Part shown: positions 38,481 to 48,412 of the stretch, piece by piece
How the letters are laid out: every line of letters starts with the position of its first letter
Numbering within the stretch: position 1 is the stretch's first letter
NCBI GenBank assembly: GCA_963789885.1
Contig: CAWBNB010000034.1
Span: forward strand, 1-50,757
Direction of reading: 5' to 3'
DNA length: 50,757 nucleotides
Source: DATEDA01 sp963789885
GTDB taxonomy: Bacteria; Pseudomonadota; Gammaproteobacteria; Burkholderiales; SG8-39
The notes under the pieces: generated by a model
The model's database searches: none
Told to the model about the DNA's origin: nothing
Seen by the model: the letters and a program-made list of their open reading frames with translations, nothing else
Position numbers and translations under genes: made by a program

Positions 38481-41284
38481 TGATCCCCGGCCAGGCCACC
38501 TGCGGCTGCTGCGCGGGCGCCGACGTCGAGACGCCGGCCCGGATCGACAACCCGCCGGGCCAGGCGGCGATCACCTACCGCGCCGGCGTCCACGCGCGCT
38601 TCAAGGAGTCGCTCCTCACGCGACTGTCGGCGGCCGACCTGCCGGCACTCCATCCCCTCGGCACGCGCGAGGACACCGATTTCACGATCGCGCTGTGCGA
38701 CGCGCTCGCGGTGATGCTCGACATCCTCGGCTTCTACCAGGAGCGCATCGCCAACGAGAACTTCCTGCGCACCGCCACCGAGCGGCGCTCGATCCTGGAG
38801 CTCGCGCGCCTGATCGGCTACGAGCTCGCGCCCGGCGTGGCCGCCGGCACGCACCTCGCGTTCACGCTGCAGGAGTCGCCCGGCAACGCCGCCGCGGCGG
38901 CCGCGCCCGTCACGATCCCCGTCGGCACGCGGGTGCAGAGCGTGCCGGGCCCGGACGAGCAGCCGCAGAGCTTCGAGACCGTCGAGGCGGTGGCCGCACG
39001 CGTCGAGTGGAACGCGATCCCGGTCCAGGCCGACGTTCCCTGGCGTCCGCAGTTCCTCGACACCGCACTCGAGCTCGCCGGCGTCGGCAACAACGTGAAC
39101 CCGGGCGACGTCCTGCTGATCGTCGGGCAGGAGCGGATCGACGACGCGAGCAGCAACCGGTGGGATATCCGGCTCGTGACGCGCGTCGAGCTGGACGTGC
39201 CGGCGCAGCGGACGCGCGTGCACTGGGCGACCGCTCTCGGGCTCTCCAATCCGCCGGCGGCGGCGGGGGTGACCGTGCACGTGTTCCGGGGCCGCGCGGC
39301 GCTGTTCGGCCACAACGCACCCGACCCGCGGCTCATGGTCGATTCCGACGACACCGAGCTCGACGCCCTGACCTCGGGCTCGGGCGTCAACCGGAACTGG
39401 ACGTCGAGCATGTTCAGCATCCAGGGCACGCAGATCGACCTCGATGCCGCCTACCCGAAGATCGTGCCGAAGAGCTGGTTCGCGCTCGTCTCGAACGAGG
39501 CCGCCGTCGACCGGTCCGGGTTGCAGGGCACGGTGCAGCTCTACGCTGCGGACATGGTCGCCTTTCCCTCGCGCACCGACTTCGGCCTCAGCGGGAAAGT
39601 GACCCGGATCGTGCCGGACACGAGCCTCAACCTCGAAGCGTTCCGCGACCGCATCCGCCAGAACCTCGTTCTCGCGCAACCCGAAGCGCTTTCGGTGGCG
39701 CCGCGGCGGCTCGACTTCCCGCTGTACGGCGCGACGGTCGCCCTGGGTCGGATTGCCGAAGGCATCGTCCCGGGCCAGCCGGTCGCCGTGACGGGCAAGC
39801 GCGCCCGCATCCGGTTGCGCAAGGGCGAGAGCGCCGTGACGCTCGAGCTCGTCGCCGGCGGCACGGCGACCATCGAGGAAGGCGATTCCCTCCGGCTGGT
39901 CGGGACGCCGGAGGTGAAGGTCGGGCTGAAGTTCTTCGCGCTGCCGCCGATTCTCTTCGCGCTCGTGATGGACTTCCTCGGCGTGCTCCAGCTCCGCCTG
40001 CGCCTGCTCGACCGCGACGGCGCCGAGGGCACCGCGATAGTGACCGGCGCGGCGATCGAGCGCGTGCCGGCCGAGGAGAAGGACGAGGAGGTGAGCGAGA
40101 TCGCGTTCGTCGGGAGCCTGCCGACCGCGGTGACGCAGGACCGCGACCGCACCACCCTCACGCTCTCGGCGACGCTCGCGCACTGCTACGACCGCGCGAG
40201 CACTCGCGTCAACGCCAACGTCGCACGCGCCACGCACGGCGAGACCGTGAACGAGGTCCTCGGCAGCGGGGACGCACGGCAGCCGGACGCGCGCTTCGCG
40301 CTGCGCCAGTTTCCCCTCACGCACGTCAGCGCCGCCACGCCGACCGGCCGCCGGGCCGAGCTCGCCGTGCGGGCGAACGATCTCCTGTGGGAGGAGGTGC
40401 CGAGCCTCTATGCGCGCGGCCCGGCCGAACGGGCCTACGAGATCAAGATCGACGACGACGCGCGTGCGAGCGTGCTCTTCGGCGACGGCGTCGAGGGCGC
40501 GCGGCTGCCCTCCGGTGACCACAACGTGCGCGCGACCTACCGCAAGGGCCTCGGCCTGGCGGGAAACGTCGCCGCCGGGAAGATCACCAATCTACTCTCG
40601 CGGCCGCTCGGCGTGACCGGCGCCAGCAATCCGTCGCCCGCCACCGGCGGGGAGGACCCGGAGACGACGGACCAGGCGCGCACGAACGCGCCGCTGACGG
40701 TGCTCACGCTCGAGCGCGCGGTGTCGATCCGCGACTACCGGGACTTCGCGCGTGCGTTCGCCGGCATCGCGAAGGCGCACGCGCTGTGGATCCCGAGCGG
40801 GCCGGCGCGCGGCGTGTTCCTCACCGTCGCCGGCGAGCGCGGCGCCGCGGTCCCGGAGTCGAGCGACACGTTCGTCAACCTCCAGGACGCGCTCCATCTC
40901 TACGGCGACCCGCTGATGCCGCTCGTGCTCAAGAGCTACCGCGACGCGCGCTTCCGCCTGCGCGCCTCGGTCAAGGTGGCCGAGGACGCCGATGCCGCGG
41001 TCGTGCTGCCGGAGATCGAGACGCGCCTGCGCGCGGCGTTCGGCTTCGACGCCCGCAGCTTCGGGCAAGGCGTGTCGGTCGACGAGGTGAGCGCCGCGGC
41101 CCACGGCGTCGCCGGCGTCGTCGCGGTCCACGTCACCGAGCTGCATCGCACCGACACCCCGTCGCCGGCGCTGGTCCCGCGCATCTTCGCGGCGCTGCCG
41201 GTCGCCTCGCTCACCGTACTGCCGCTCGCGGCGGAGCTGCTCACGCTCGACGCCGCGCCGCTCACCCTGGACCTCCTCGAATGA
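38477..41284 (+). CDS. Second J-type baseplate wedge protein (Afp12/Pvc12-like)
   Basis: A 935-residue intact protein. It begins with a Cys cluster (CGCCAGADV) and continues with ITYRAGVHARFKESLLTRLS, DFTIALCDALAVMLDILGFYQERIANENFLRTATERRSILELARLIGYEL, RASVLFGDGVEGARLPSGDHNVRATYRKGLGLAGNVAAG and LERAVSIRDYRDFARAFAGIAKAHALW, the set seen in the larger J-type wedge proteins. GGAGGG precedes the tandem ATG at 38477. The stop overlaps the next ATG (ATGA). Confidence 0.9.
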   Translation: MMIPGQATCGCCAGADVETPARIDNPPGQAAITYRAGVHARFKESLLTRLSAADLPALHPLGTREDTDFTIALCDALAVMLDILGFYQERIANENFLRTATERRSILELARLIGYELAPGVAAGTHLAFTLQESPGNAAAAAAPVTIPVGTRVQSVPGPDEQPQSFETVEAVAARVEWNAIPVQADVPWRPQFLDTALELAGVGNNVNPGDVLLIVGQERIDDASSNRWDIRLVTRVELDVPAQRTRVHWATALGLSNPPAAAGVTVHVFRGRAALFGHNAPDPRLMVDSDDTELDALTSGSGVNRNWTSSMFSIQGTQIDLDAAYPKIVPKSWFALVSNEAAVDRSGLQGTVQLYAADMVAFPSRTDFGLSGKVTRIVPDTSLNLEAFRDRIRQNLVLAQPEALSVAPRRLDFPLYGATVALGRIAEGIVPGQPVAVTGKRARIRLRKGESAVTLELVAGGTATIEEGDSLRLVGTPEVKVGLKFFALPPILFALVMDFLGVLQLRLRLLDRDGAEGTAIVTGAAIERVPAEEKDEEVSEIAFVGSLPTAVTQDRDRTTLTLSATLAHCYDRASTRVNANVARATHGETVNEVLGSGDARQPDARFALRQFPLTHVSAATPTGRRAELAVRANDLLWEEVPSLYARGPAERAYEIKIDDDARASVLFGDGVEGARLPSGDHNVRATYRKGLGLAGNVAAGKITNLLSRPLGVTGASNPSPATGGEDPETTDQARTNAPLTVLTLERAVSIRDYRDFARAFAGIAKAHALWIPSGPARGVFLTVAGERGAAVPESSDTFVNLQDALHLYGDPLMPLVLKSYRDARFRLRASVKVAEDADAAVVLPEIETRLRAAFGFDARSFGQGVSVDEVSAAAHGVAGVVAVHVTELHRTDTPSPALVPRIFAALPVASLTVLPLAAELLTLDAAPLTLDLLE

Positions 41285-43332
41285 GCAGCTTCGACACCGA
41301 CACCCTCTACCGCCTGCTGCCGGCGGTCCATCGCGTCCGCGACGCCGGGCTCGGCGATCCGCTGCGCTCGCTCTTCGCGGCGTTCGCCGCCGAGATCGGC
41401 GTGATGGAGGAAAACCTCGACCAGCTCTACGACGATCTCTTCATCGAGACCTGCGCCGACTGGACGATTCCCTACATCGGCGACCTGGTCGGCTACGAGC
41501 CGCTCCACTCGCTCGGCCGCACGCGGGGGCTCGCTCGGGCCGAGGTCGCGCACAAGATCGCGCTCACGCGGCGCAAGGGCACGGTGCCGGTCCTCGAGCA
41601 GATCGCGCGCGACGTCACCGGGTGGAACGCGCGCGCCGTCGAGTACTTCCAGCGGCTCGCGACGACGCAGTACATGAACCATCTGCGCCCGTTCAACCAC
41701 TACGCGCCGGACCTCCGCCGCTGGGAACCGCTCGCCCGCATCGGCGGCGCGTTCGAGTCGGTCCCGCACACCGTCGAGGTGCGGCGGATCGAGAGCCGGC
41801 GCGGGCGCTTCAACGTCCCGAACGTCGGCATCTTCCTGTGGCGGCTGTACGCGTACCGGCACACCCGCAGCCCGGCGGTCGAGCTCGACGACCGCCGCTG
41901 GTTCGCGAGCCCGCTCGGCCACCCGCTCCAGCTCTTCACCAATCCGCTGGCGGAGGACGAGATCACCCATCTCGCCGAGCCGATCAACGTGCCCGATCCG
42001 ATCCGGCGTCGCACGCTCGACGCGCACAAGGCGCTCTACTACGGCACCCGTCCGGCGCCGGGCGAGCCGGTGGACAACGTCGACCCGAGCATCGTGCTCT
42101 ACGTCGACGGCGACGAGGTGGCGCGCGACGCCGTCGTGGTCTGCGACCTGCGCGACGACGGCGCAGCGTGGGCGCACGTGCCGCCGGACGGGCGGTACGC
42201 CATCGACCCGGTGCTCGGCCGCATCGCCGTCGCGCCGGACCTCCCGGCCCCAGCGAGCGTGCAGATCACCTACCACTATGGCTTCTCCGACGACCTCGGC
42301 GGCGGGGAATACGCGCGCGAGCGCGCGCTCGACGCGGCCGGGACCACGGTGCTGCGCGTGCCCGACGACCACGCGACCATCCAGGCCGCGCTCGCCGCGC
42401 TCGGCGGCGACGGCATCGTGGAGATCACCGACAGCGGCCGCTACGAGGAGAGCCTGACGATCGCGGTGCAGGCCGGCGGCCATGTCATCGTGCGCGCGGC
42501 GGACCAATGTCGCCCGACCCTCGTCCTCGGCACGGTGCTCACCGTGTCCGGCGACGAGAACAGCGCCTGCACGCTCGACGGCCTGCTCGTTTCCGGACAG
42601 CCGGTGAACGTCCCGGGCGGCGCGGGCGACGGCCTCGCCCGCCTCCGGCTCGTTCACCTGACGCTCGTGCCCGGCCTCGGTCTCGACGCCGACGGCGATC
42701 CGGCCGCGCCGTTCGAGCCGAGCGTGGTCGTCGAGCGCGCCGGCGTCGCGGTCGAGCTCGAGCGCGCGATCGTCGGGGGCCTGCGCATCGACCCGGGGTC
42801 GAGCGTCCACGCCACCGAATCGATCGTCGACGCGAACGACGCGGAGGCGCTCGCGTTCGGGGCGCCGGACGAGACTTCGGCGGGCGGCGAGCTGTCGCTC
42901 GACGCCTGCACGGTGATTGGCCGGATCAACGCGCGCGAGGTCGGCCTGATCTCGAACAGCATCCTGCTCGCGCGCCAGGCGGCGGCCGATCCCCTGCCCG
43001 CGGTGCACGTCGTCCAGCGCCAGACCGGGTGCGTCCGCTTCACCTTCCTGCCGTTCGACTCGCTGACGCCGCGCCGCTACCGCTGCCAGCCGGACGCGCC
43101 GGGGGGCGAATCGGACGTCGCGCCGCGCTTCACGTCGCTCCGCTACGGCGAGGCGGCCTATTGCCAGCTCGCGCGCGCGACCGTGGACGAGATCCGCCGC
43201 GGCGCGGACGACGAGGCCGAGATGGGCGCGTTCCATGCGCTCTTCTCGCCCCAGCGCGAAGCGAACCTCCAGGTGCGGCTCGGCGAGTTCCTGCGGGTCG
43301 GGCTCGCGGCCGGCATCTTCTACGAGACCTGA
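41281..43332 (+). CDS. Tail protein with an N-terminal gpI-like domain and C-terminal beta-helix
   Basis: A 683-residue intact protein. The N-terminus (DTLYRLLPAVHRVRDAGLGDPLRSLFAAFAAEIGVMEENLDQLYDDLFIETCADWTIPYIGDLVGY; positions 5-72) is the phage tail protein I-type domain that attaches to the wedge. The C-terminal part is a right-handed beta-helix: TIQAALAALGGDGIVEITDSG, then LTIAVQAGGHVIVRAAD, TVLTVSGDENSACTLDGLLVS, HATESIVDANDAEA and CTVIGRINAREVGLISNSIL. It likely links the baseplate to the fibre. The final segment ends in GEFLRVGLAAGIFYET. Confidence 0.85.
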   Translation: MSSFDTDTLYRLLPAVHRVRDAGLGDPLRSLFAAFAAEIGVMEENLDQLYDDLFIETCADWTIPYIGDLVGYEPLHSLGRTRGLARAEVAHKIALTRRKGTVPVLEQIARDVTGWNARAVEYFQRLATTQYMNHLRPFNHYAPDLRRWEPLARIGGAFESVPHTVEVRRIESRRGRFNVPNVGIFLWRLYAYRHTRSPAVELDDRRWFASPLGHPLQLFTNPLAEDEITHLAEPINVPDPIRRRTLDAHKALYYGTRPAPGEPVDNVDPSIVLYVDGDEVARDAVVVCDLRDDGAAWAHVPPDGRYAIDPVLGRIAVAPDLPAPASVQITYHYGFSDDLGGGEYARERALDAAGTTVLRVPDDHATIQAALAALGGDGIVEITDSGRYEESLTIAVQAGGHVIVRAADQCRPTLVLGTVLTVSGDENSACTLDGLLVSGQPVNVPGGAGDGLARLRLVHLTLVPGLGLDADGDPAAPFEPSVVVERAGVAVELERAIVGGLRIDPGSSVHATESIVDANDAEALAFGAPDETSAGGELSLDACTVIGRINAREVGLISNSILLARQAAADPLPAVHVVQRQTGCVRFTFLPFDSLTPRRYRCQPDAPGGESDVAPRFTSLRYGEAAYCQLARATVDEIRRGADDEAEMGAFHALFSPQREANLQVRLGEFLRVGLAAGIFYET

Positions 43333-43345
43333 ACGGGAGCGCGCC

Positions 43346-46300
43346 ATGAGCGTCGATTTGAGCCGCCTCACCTTCCAGCCGTGGAAGGACTACGTCGGCG
43401 TCATCATGCAGCAGGGCCGCGTCCAGCTCGACGCGGACTGGAACGAGTGGGTCGCGGAGCTCGCGCGGCGGCTGCAGGCGGGCACGATGGACACGCTCGG
43501 GCCTGCCGAGGCGGGCCGGGCGGTGGTGCCGTCCACCACGCCGAGCGGCTTCGAGATCACCGCCCTCGCCGGCGACGTGAGCATCGGGGTCGGGCGGGTC
43601 TACGTCGACGGCATCCTGGTCGAGAACCACGGCAGCCCGACCGATGTCTGGGATCCCCGGCTCGCCGAGCTGACCGGCGCCGGCGCGGTGTCCTTCTTCG
43701 CGCAACCCTACCTGCCGTTCAACGAGAGCGACGAGGACCCGCCGGCGGACGTCTTCAACCGGCCGGTCCTCCCCAACGGGGAACACCTGGTCTACCTCGA
43801 CGTCTGGCAGCGCGAGGTGACGCACCTCCAGGATCCCGACCTCGTCGAGAAGGCGGTGGGCGTCGATACCACGGCGCGCACGCAGACGGTGTGGCAGGTG
43901 CGCGTGCTGCAGAACGTGGGAAACGCGACCTGCGCGACCGACGACGAGGACGTCCCCGGGTGGTCCGCGATCGTGCAGCCCTCGGGCGCGCGGCTCACGA
44001 CGTCGACCGGCGACCTGCCGGGCGATCCGAACCCGTGTCTCGTGCCCCCGGCCGCCGGCTACAAGGGCCTCGAGAACCAGCTCTACCGCGTCGAGATCCA
44101 TCACGGCGGGCCGCAGGGCACCGCGACGTTCAAGTGGTCGCGCGACAACGCGACCGTCGCGACGCGCGTGACCGAGATCCACGCCGGGACGCGGCTCGTG
44201 GTGGAGAGCCTCGGGCGCGACGACGTGCTGGGCTTCCATCCCGGGGACTGGATCGAGATCCTCGACGACTGGCACGAGCTGCACGGGCTGCCCGGGCTGC
44301 TGCGGCGCATCCGGCCCGGCGACGGCGTCGTGGCCGCCACCCGCTCGATCCTGTTCGACGACGCCCTGCCGGCCGGCCTCTTTCCGGTCGACGGCCAGGG
44401 GCTGACCGACGCCACGCGCCACACGCGCATCCGCCGCTGGGACCAGTCGAACCAGGTGCGCCGCGCCGACGGCTCGGTGTTCCACGACCTCAACGCGTCG
44501 GCGAGCTCGGACGGGATCCCGGTGCCGCCCGCGGGCACCGTTCTCGCGCTCGAGGACGGGATCCTCGTCGAGTTCGGCCTGGCCGGCGGCGGCGAATTCC
44601 GCGTCGGCGATCACTGGGAGATCGCCGCCCGCGTGGCCGACGGCAGCATCGACATTCTCGACGAGGCGCCGCCGCGCGGCATCCATCATCACTACGCCCG
44701 GCTGGCGGTCGTCACGCTGCCGGGCACGCAGGAAGACTGCCGCATCCACTGGCCGCCGGCGGGCGGCGGCGAGAGCTGCGACTGCACGGTGTGCGTGCAC
44801 GCGGAGGCACACAACGCCGGCACCGCCACCATCCAGCAGGCGATCGACGCCGTGCGGACGCGGGGTGGCACCGTGTGCCTGGATGCCGGGACCTACGTCG
44901 TCAACGCCCCGCTCAACCTGGACGGCGCGCGCTCGGTGCGGATCCGCGGACAGGGCTGGCGCACGCTGCTCCAGGCCGGGAAGGCGGGCGCACTCGTCAA
45001 CGTCTCGCGCGCGACCGGCGTCGCGATCGAGAACCTGGCGATGGTCGGCGCGGCCGTCGGCGAGGGAACGGCGACGCTCATCGGCGCCACCCACTGCATC
45101 GACCTGCAGCTCTCGCATCTCGTGGTGGTGGCGGTCGGCCCCGGCGACGCTACCGCGGCCGCGGTGGGCCTGTCGGGCATCGCCCTCGGCTGCTCGATCC
45201 GCGACTGCACGCTCGTCGCCGAACAGGGCGTGATCGCGCGCCACGGCGAGCCGAACTACCTCCTCACCGCGAATCTGCGGATCACGGACTCGCTCCTCTT
45301 CTGCGGCCAGCAGGGCATCCGGCTCGACGGCGCCACGCTCCACTACGGCGAGGTACGGATCGCGGGCAACCTGCTGCTCGCGTGCAGCCAGGCGGCCGTG
45401 ACGGTGACCGGCGCGTCGTTCCCGAACGCGGCGGTGACGATCGACGGCAACGTGCTGCAGGTCTCCGGCACGGGGATCCGTGCCGGCGTGGACGGGCTGC
45501 GCATCCTGGACAACGAGCTCGTCGGCGCGGCGGCGCAAGTCCCGCCCGACGGCATCGCGTTCGCGCCGGGCCTCGACGCCGGCGCGATCGACCGCGCCAT
45601 GGTGACGGGCAACCGGATCCGGGGATTCGGCGGGAACGGCATCGCGATCCGGCACACCCTCGGCGACACGATGATCAAGTCGAACGCGATCGAGGAGGTG
45701 GGGCTGGCGGCGATCGCCATGGAGGACGATGCGAGCGCGAGCTATCTCTGCATCGAGAACAACCACTTCAGCGAGATCGGGGCGGGGTTCAACCAGGCCG
45801 ACCGCCCGTTCTTCGGCGTGCACCTGCTCGGCGCGGCGCGCGCCGACGTGCTCGCCAACGTGTTCGCCAACGTGGCGCGGAGCGCGACGCAGACGACGCT
45901 CCGCGCAGCGCTCGCCGTCCAGGCGTCGGCGGAGGTGCGCGTCGCCGGCAACCGGATGTTCGGGATCGGCCCGGTGCGGTTCGTCGGGCGGACGATCGGC
46001 ATCGCGGCGGCCGCGACCTTCCGCCAATTCGCCGCCGACGACAACGCGGTCGCCCGCGTCGCCGCGAGCGACGAGACCCCGGATCCCGCCGCGTGGCAGG
46101 CGATCGTCGTCGCCGGCGCGACGCGTCCTCCCGGCGGCGCCGGTGGCGGCGTCATCGTCACGCCCGGCGTGATCGTCGCGCCGGTCGGCGAGTCGGCGCT
46201 CTACCTCAGCGCGTTCCGGATCGGCCTGCTCCCGGCGCGCCAGGGCACGGTCGTCGCGCACGCCAACCGGCTCCGCAGCCAGATGACGGGCGCCTCCACG

Positions 46301-46573
46301 ATCGAGATCGACGACGTCGTCGGGTGCCTCATGAGCCAGAACGACGCGGAAGCGAGCGGCGCGACGGCCACGGGCGCCGCGGCGCCGGTGGCCCGAGTAC
46401 AGTGCCGCCACGCGAGCGCGACCGGCAATCGGCTCGTCGGCACCAGCGACCTGCCGACGTTCGTTCTCACTGCGCCGCAATTCGCGCTGGTCGCCAACGT
46501 CACTAGCGGGCCGATCCAGGTGAACGGCAGCGGGCTGCCCCCGCCCTGGAACGCGCTCAACGTGCCCGCCTGA
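43346..46573 (+). CDS. DUF6519-type fibre protein with right-handed beta-helix
   Basis: A 1075-residue intact protein, the largest of the cluster. The N-terminal ~480 residues match the DUF6519-type opening: DLSRLTFQPWKDYVGVIMQQGRVQLDADWNEW, VYVDGILVEN, LVYLDVWQREVTHLQDPDLVEKAVGVDTTARTQTVWQVRVL and YRVEIHHGG. From about residue 490 a long parallel beta-helix begins: ATIQQAIDAVRTRGGTVCLDAGTYVVNAPL, then many 20-25-residue rungs with Asn-rich turns. This pattern is typical of receptor-binding or polysaccharide-binding tail fibres. GGGAG is 6 nt before the ATG. It is the candidate determinant of target binding. Confidence 0.85.
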   Translation: MSVDLSRLTFQPWKDYVGVIMQQGRVQLDADWNEWVAELARRLQAGTMDTLGPAEAGRAVVPSTTPSGFEITALAGDVSIGVGRVYVDGILVENHGSPTDVWDPRLAELTGAGAVSFFAQPYLPFNESDEDPPADVFNRPVLPNGEHLVYLDVWQREVTHLQDPDLVEKAVGVDTTARTQTVWQVRVLQNVGNATCATDDEDVPGWSAIVQPSGARLTTSTGDLPGDPNPCLVPPAAGYKGLENQLYRVEIHHGGPQGTATFKWSRDNATVATRVTEIHAGTRLVVESLGRDDVLGFHPGDWIEILDDWHELHGLPGLLRRIRPGDGVVAATRSILFDDALPAGLFPVDGQGLTDATRHTRIRRWDQSNQVRRADGSVFHDLNASASSDGIPVPPAGTVLALEDGILVEFGLAGGGEFRVGDHWEIAARVADGSIDILDEAPPRGIHHHYARLAVVTLPGTQEDCRIHWPPAGGGESCDCTVCVHAEAHNAGTATIQQAIDAVRTRGGTVCLDAGTYVVNAPLNLDGARSVRIRGQGWRTLLQAGKAGALVNVSRATGVAIENLAMVGAAVGEGTATLIGATHCIDLQLSHLVVVAVGPGDATAAAVGLSGIALGCSIRDCTLVAEQGVIARHGEPNYLLTANLRITDSLLFCGQQGIRLDGATLHYGEVRIAGNLLLACSQAAVTVTGASFPNAAVTIDGNVLQVSGTGIRAGVDGLRILDNELVGAAAQVPPDGIAFAPGLDAGAIDRAMVTGNRIRGFGGNGIAIRHTLGDTMIKSNAIEEVGLAAIAMEDDASASYLCIENNHFSEIGAGFNQADRPFFGVHLLGAARADVLANVFANVARSATQTTLRAALAVQASAEVRVAGNRMFGIGPVRFVGRTIGIAAAATFRQFAADDNAVARVAASDETPDPAAWQAIVVAGATRPPGGAGGGVIVTPGVIVAPVGESALYLSAFRIGLLPARQGTVVAHANRLRSQMTGASTIEIDDVVGCLMSQNDAEASGATATGAAAPVARVQCRHASATGNRLVGTSDLPTFVLTAPQFALVANVTSGPIQVNGSGLPPPWNALNVPA

Positions 46574-46604
46574 CACGCCCCGTCCCGGGAAGGAGATTGC
46601 CCCC

Positions 46605-47112
46605 GTGCCGACCTTGAGTCACCCTGCAGAACGAGAAGAACGTGCGCGAAATCGCCGCACGCGTGTACGGAACCTCGAGCGCGACCGCCCTCGACCGGGC
46701 GGAGAAGGCGCTGCTCAAGGCGAACCCCCAGCTCGGCGCCGCGACGGGCTTCCGGACCGGCGCCGTGATCAGCGTGCCGGACGTGAGCGGGCTTGCAGCG
46801 CGCGCGGACGCGACCGGCAAGGACCCGGTCGAAGCGCTGCGTGGCGCCCTCGCCGAGGCCGCCGCCGCCTACCGCGAGCACCTCGCGAAAAGCCTCGACG
46901 CGCGCGCGGGCGAGCTCGACGCGCAGGACAAGCTGCTGAAGACGAGGGAGATCGCGGCCGCGATCAAGGCCGAGCCGGGCGGCCCCGAGCTCCAGAAGCA
47001 GCTGACCGAAACGCTGGGCCAGCGCGCGAAGGCGATCGCCGAGGCCCGCAAGAGCCAGGGTGCGCTCTTCGACCTGATCGCCGCGGACCTCAAGAAGCTC
47101 GAGCCGGGTTGA
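46605..47112 (+). CDS. Small LysM-like protein at the end of the injection operon (frameshifted)
   Basis: GTG 46605 follows GGAAGGAG. With one extra base removed near 46620 the product is 168 residues: VPTLSTLQNEKNVREIAARVYG, then LLKANPQLGAATGFRTGAVISVPDV. This first part looks like a tail protein X/LysM module. The remaining ~100 residues are a charged alpha-helical segment (KDPVEALRGALAEAAAAYREHL to DLKKLEPG). It is the last gene on this strand before the LysR remnant, so it probably ends the operon. Function is unknown; it may be a hub or chaperone-type component. Confidence 0.65.
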
Positions 47113-47142
47113 GCCGTGCGCGGCACGGCGCCGGCTACCGCG

Positions 47143-47517
47143 TCAGATCGTTCTTGATCGGTCCTGATCGGCCCGATTGGGTGTCCCCAATGCGGCCCTG
47201 AGGTACTCCCCAAGAGCCGACGCGGCAGCCGAGCGATACGCCGTACGACGCCACACCAATCCGGCCGCCCGCACCAGGGGCGGATCCGTAACGTCGATGA
47301 GTCGGAGTCTCGCCGCACCGCGCTGCGGCCGCGTGGTTCGGCGCGGGAGGAACGTGGCGCCCACGCCGAGTTCGGCGATGCGCTCCAACGCATCCACGGA
47401 ATCGATCTCGATCACGATCCGCGGCGTCACACCGGCGCGCTGGAAGTGGGAATCGAGGAGACGCCGGGTCGCAAAGCGCTGGGTCAGCATCGCGAGCGCG
47501 AGCGTGTCATCCCCGCC
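47143..47517 (-). pseudogene. Remnant of a LysR-type regulator (substrate-binding domain only)
   Basis: About 125 codons match the C-terminal effector-binding domain of LysR-type (CynR-like) regulators: LTQRFATRRLLDSHFQRAGVTPRIVIEIDSV (positions 2-32 of the open frame) then GVGATFLPRRT. The DNA-binding helix-turn-helix and the first half of the effector domain are missing, and the frame hits a stop (TAA) at the 5' side. It marks a decayed gene at the right edge of the injection locus. Confidence 0.65.
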
Positions 47518-47606
47518 ATTGCGCGCTGTCGCAATGTCTTACATCGAGTGGCCCCGGCAGCTGCCGCACGCCACTCGATCGTTGATTTCGCGAGCTAATT
47601 CCGGCC

Positions 47607-47622
47607 CCGGCACGGGTGATGC
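47607..47622 (+). promoter_or_regulatory. Possible sigma-54 promoter of the first PEP-CTERM gene
   Basis: CGGCACGGGTGATGC has GG and GC (47609-47610 and 47621-47622) exactly 10 bases apart, with the -24 core GGCACG and the -12 core TGC; the T of the -24 element is replaced by C. The start of transcription would be near 47634, about 77 bp before the ATG. PEP-CTERM genes of betaproteobacteria are known to depend on RpoN with the PrsK/PrsR system. Confidence 0.35.
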
Positions 47623-47710
47623 TCGCGCCCCAAGTTTCCAGCGGTTCCAGGCCGTTCGCGCCAGGCGAATGACCGTGTGCCCGCAAGCCCGGTCGAGTCG
47701 AGGGATGCCG

Positions 47711-48412
47711 ATGCGAGTCAAGCCAAACCCGAGTCTGCGCAGTGGCGTGCTTGCCGCCCTCCTCGCCCTCTTGGGCAGCCCCGCGTGGGCCAACTTCATC
47801 GTGTACCAGGACTACATGGCGTTTCAGGCGATTCGAATCGATGGCGTTGTTTACCCGTGCGCCACCACGAGCGACTTGACTTGCGCTTTCATCGCCATCA
47901 CCGGGCAGAGCGACACGAGCACCGTGGCGCCCTTCAGCGTCCCGGGCGCCAGCGGATTCAAGAACTCGCTCACCGCGGCGCATATCGATGTGTCCTTCAA
48001 CGACGGGCGCACGCCGTACTCCGCCGACATCGATCTCGGCGTGGGTGGCCTCTACGTGAGCGTGGATCAGACAAACTCGGGCGCCGGCTTCAGTTCCAGC
48101 TACGGCCCCACCTACCCATTGGCGACGTTTGGTGGCGCGGCATTCGCGACCTACGACCTCACCTCCGATTTCTCCGCCTCCGGCTTCGGCCCGTTCTGCC
48201 CCGCCTTCGACATTCCCCCGTGCACGGACGACGGCGCGCTCAAAGCCGTCGATGGCACCGAGTTCGTCATCACAAGGGGCCTGCTGGCCTACAGCAGCTT
48301 TTCCTCCACAGTCGCCGCGAATCCCATCCCCGAGCCCGGCAGCGCCGGTCTTCTCGCGCTCAGCCTCGCCGCACTCGCCGCCATGCGCTCCGCCCGTCCC
48401 CGCATCAGGTGA
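47711..48412 (+). CDS. PEP-CTERM sorted exported protein
   Basis: A 233-residue protein from ATG 47711, which has GAGGG 6 nt upstream; an in-frame ATG at 47705 overlaps that site. A signal peptide (LRSGVLAALLALLGSPAWA) is followed by a Thr/Ser-rich beta-type domain. The C-terminus is a PEP-CTERM tripartite signal: NPIPEPGSAG, the membrane segment LLALSLAALAAM and the basic tail RSARPRIR. PEP-CTERM proteins are processed by an exosortase and usually end up in biofilm or extracellular matrix. No exosortase is in the window. The middle domain is not recognised. Confidence 0.88.
   Translation: MRVKPNPSLRSGVLAALLALLGSPAWANFIVYQDYMAFQAIRIDGVVYPCATTSDLTCAFIAITGQSDTSTVAPFSVPGASGFKNSLTAAHIDVSFNDGRTPYSADIDLGVGGLYVSVDQTNSGAGFSSSYGPTYPLATFGGAAFATYDLTSDFSASGFGPFCPAFDIPPCTDDGALKAVDGTEFVITRGLLAYSSFSSTVAANPIPEPGSAGLLALSLAALAAMRSARPRIR

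Noticed and set aside
36110..41284. A single 1724-codon plus-strand frame
   Set aside because: Only the part from 38477 is real. The first 2.3 kb is out of frame with the J-type baseplate gene and reads as Arg/Pro-rich nonsense; no giant fusion exists.
43130..46576. Minus-strand frame of 1148 codons opposite the fibre gene
   Set aside because: It is antisense to an intact, well-recognised beta-helix protein and has no domain or ribosome binding site. The minus-strand frames at 36168-38444 and 38465-40522 fail for the same reason.
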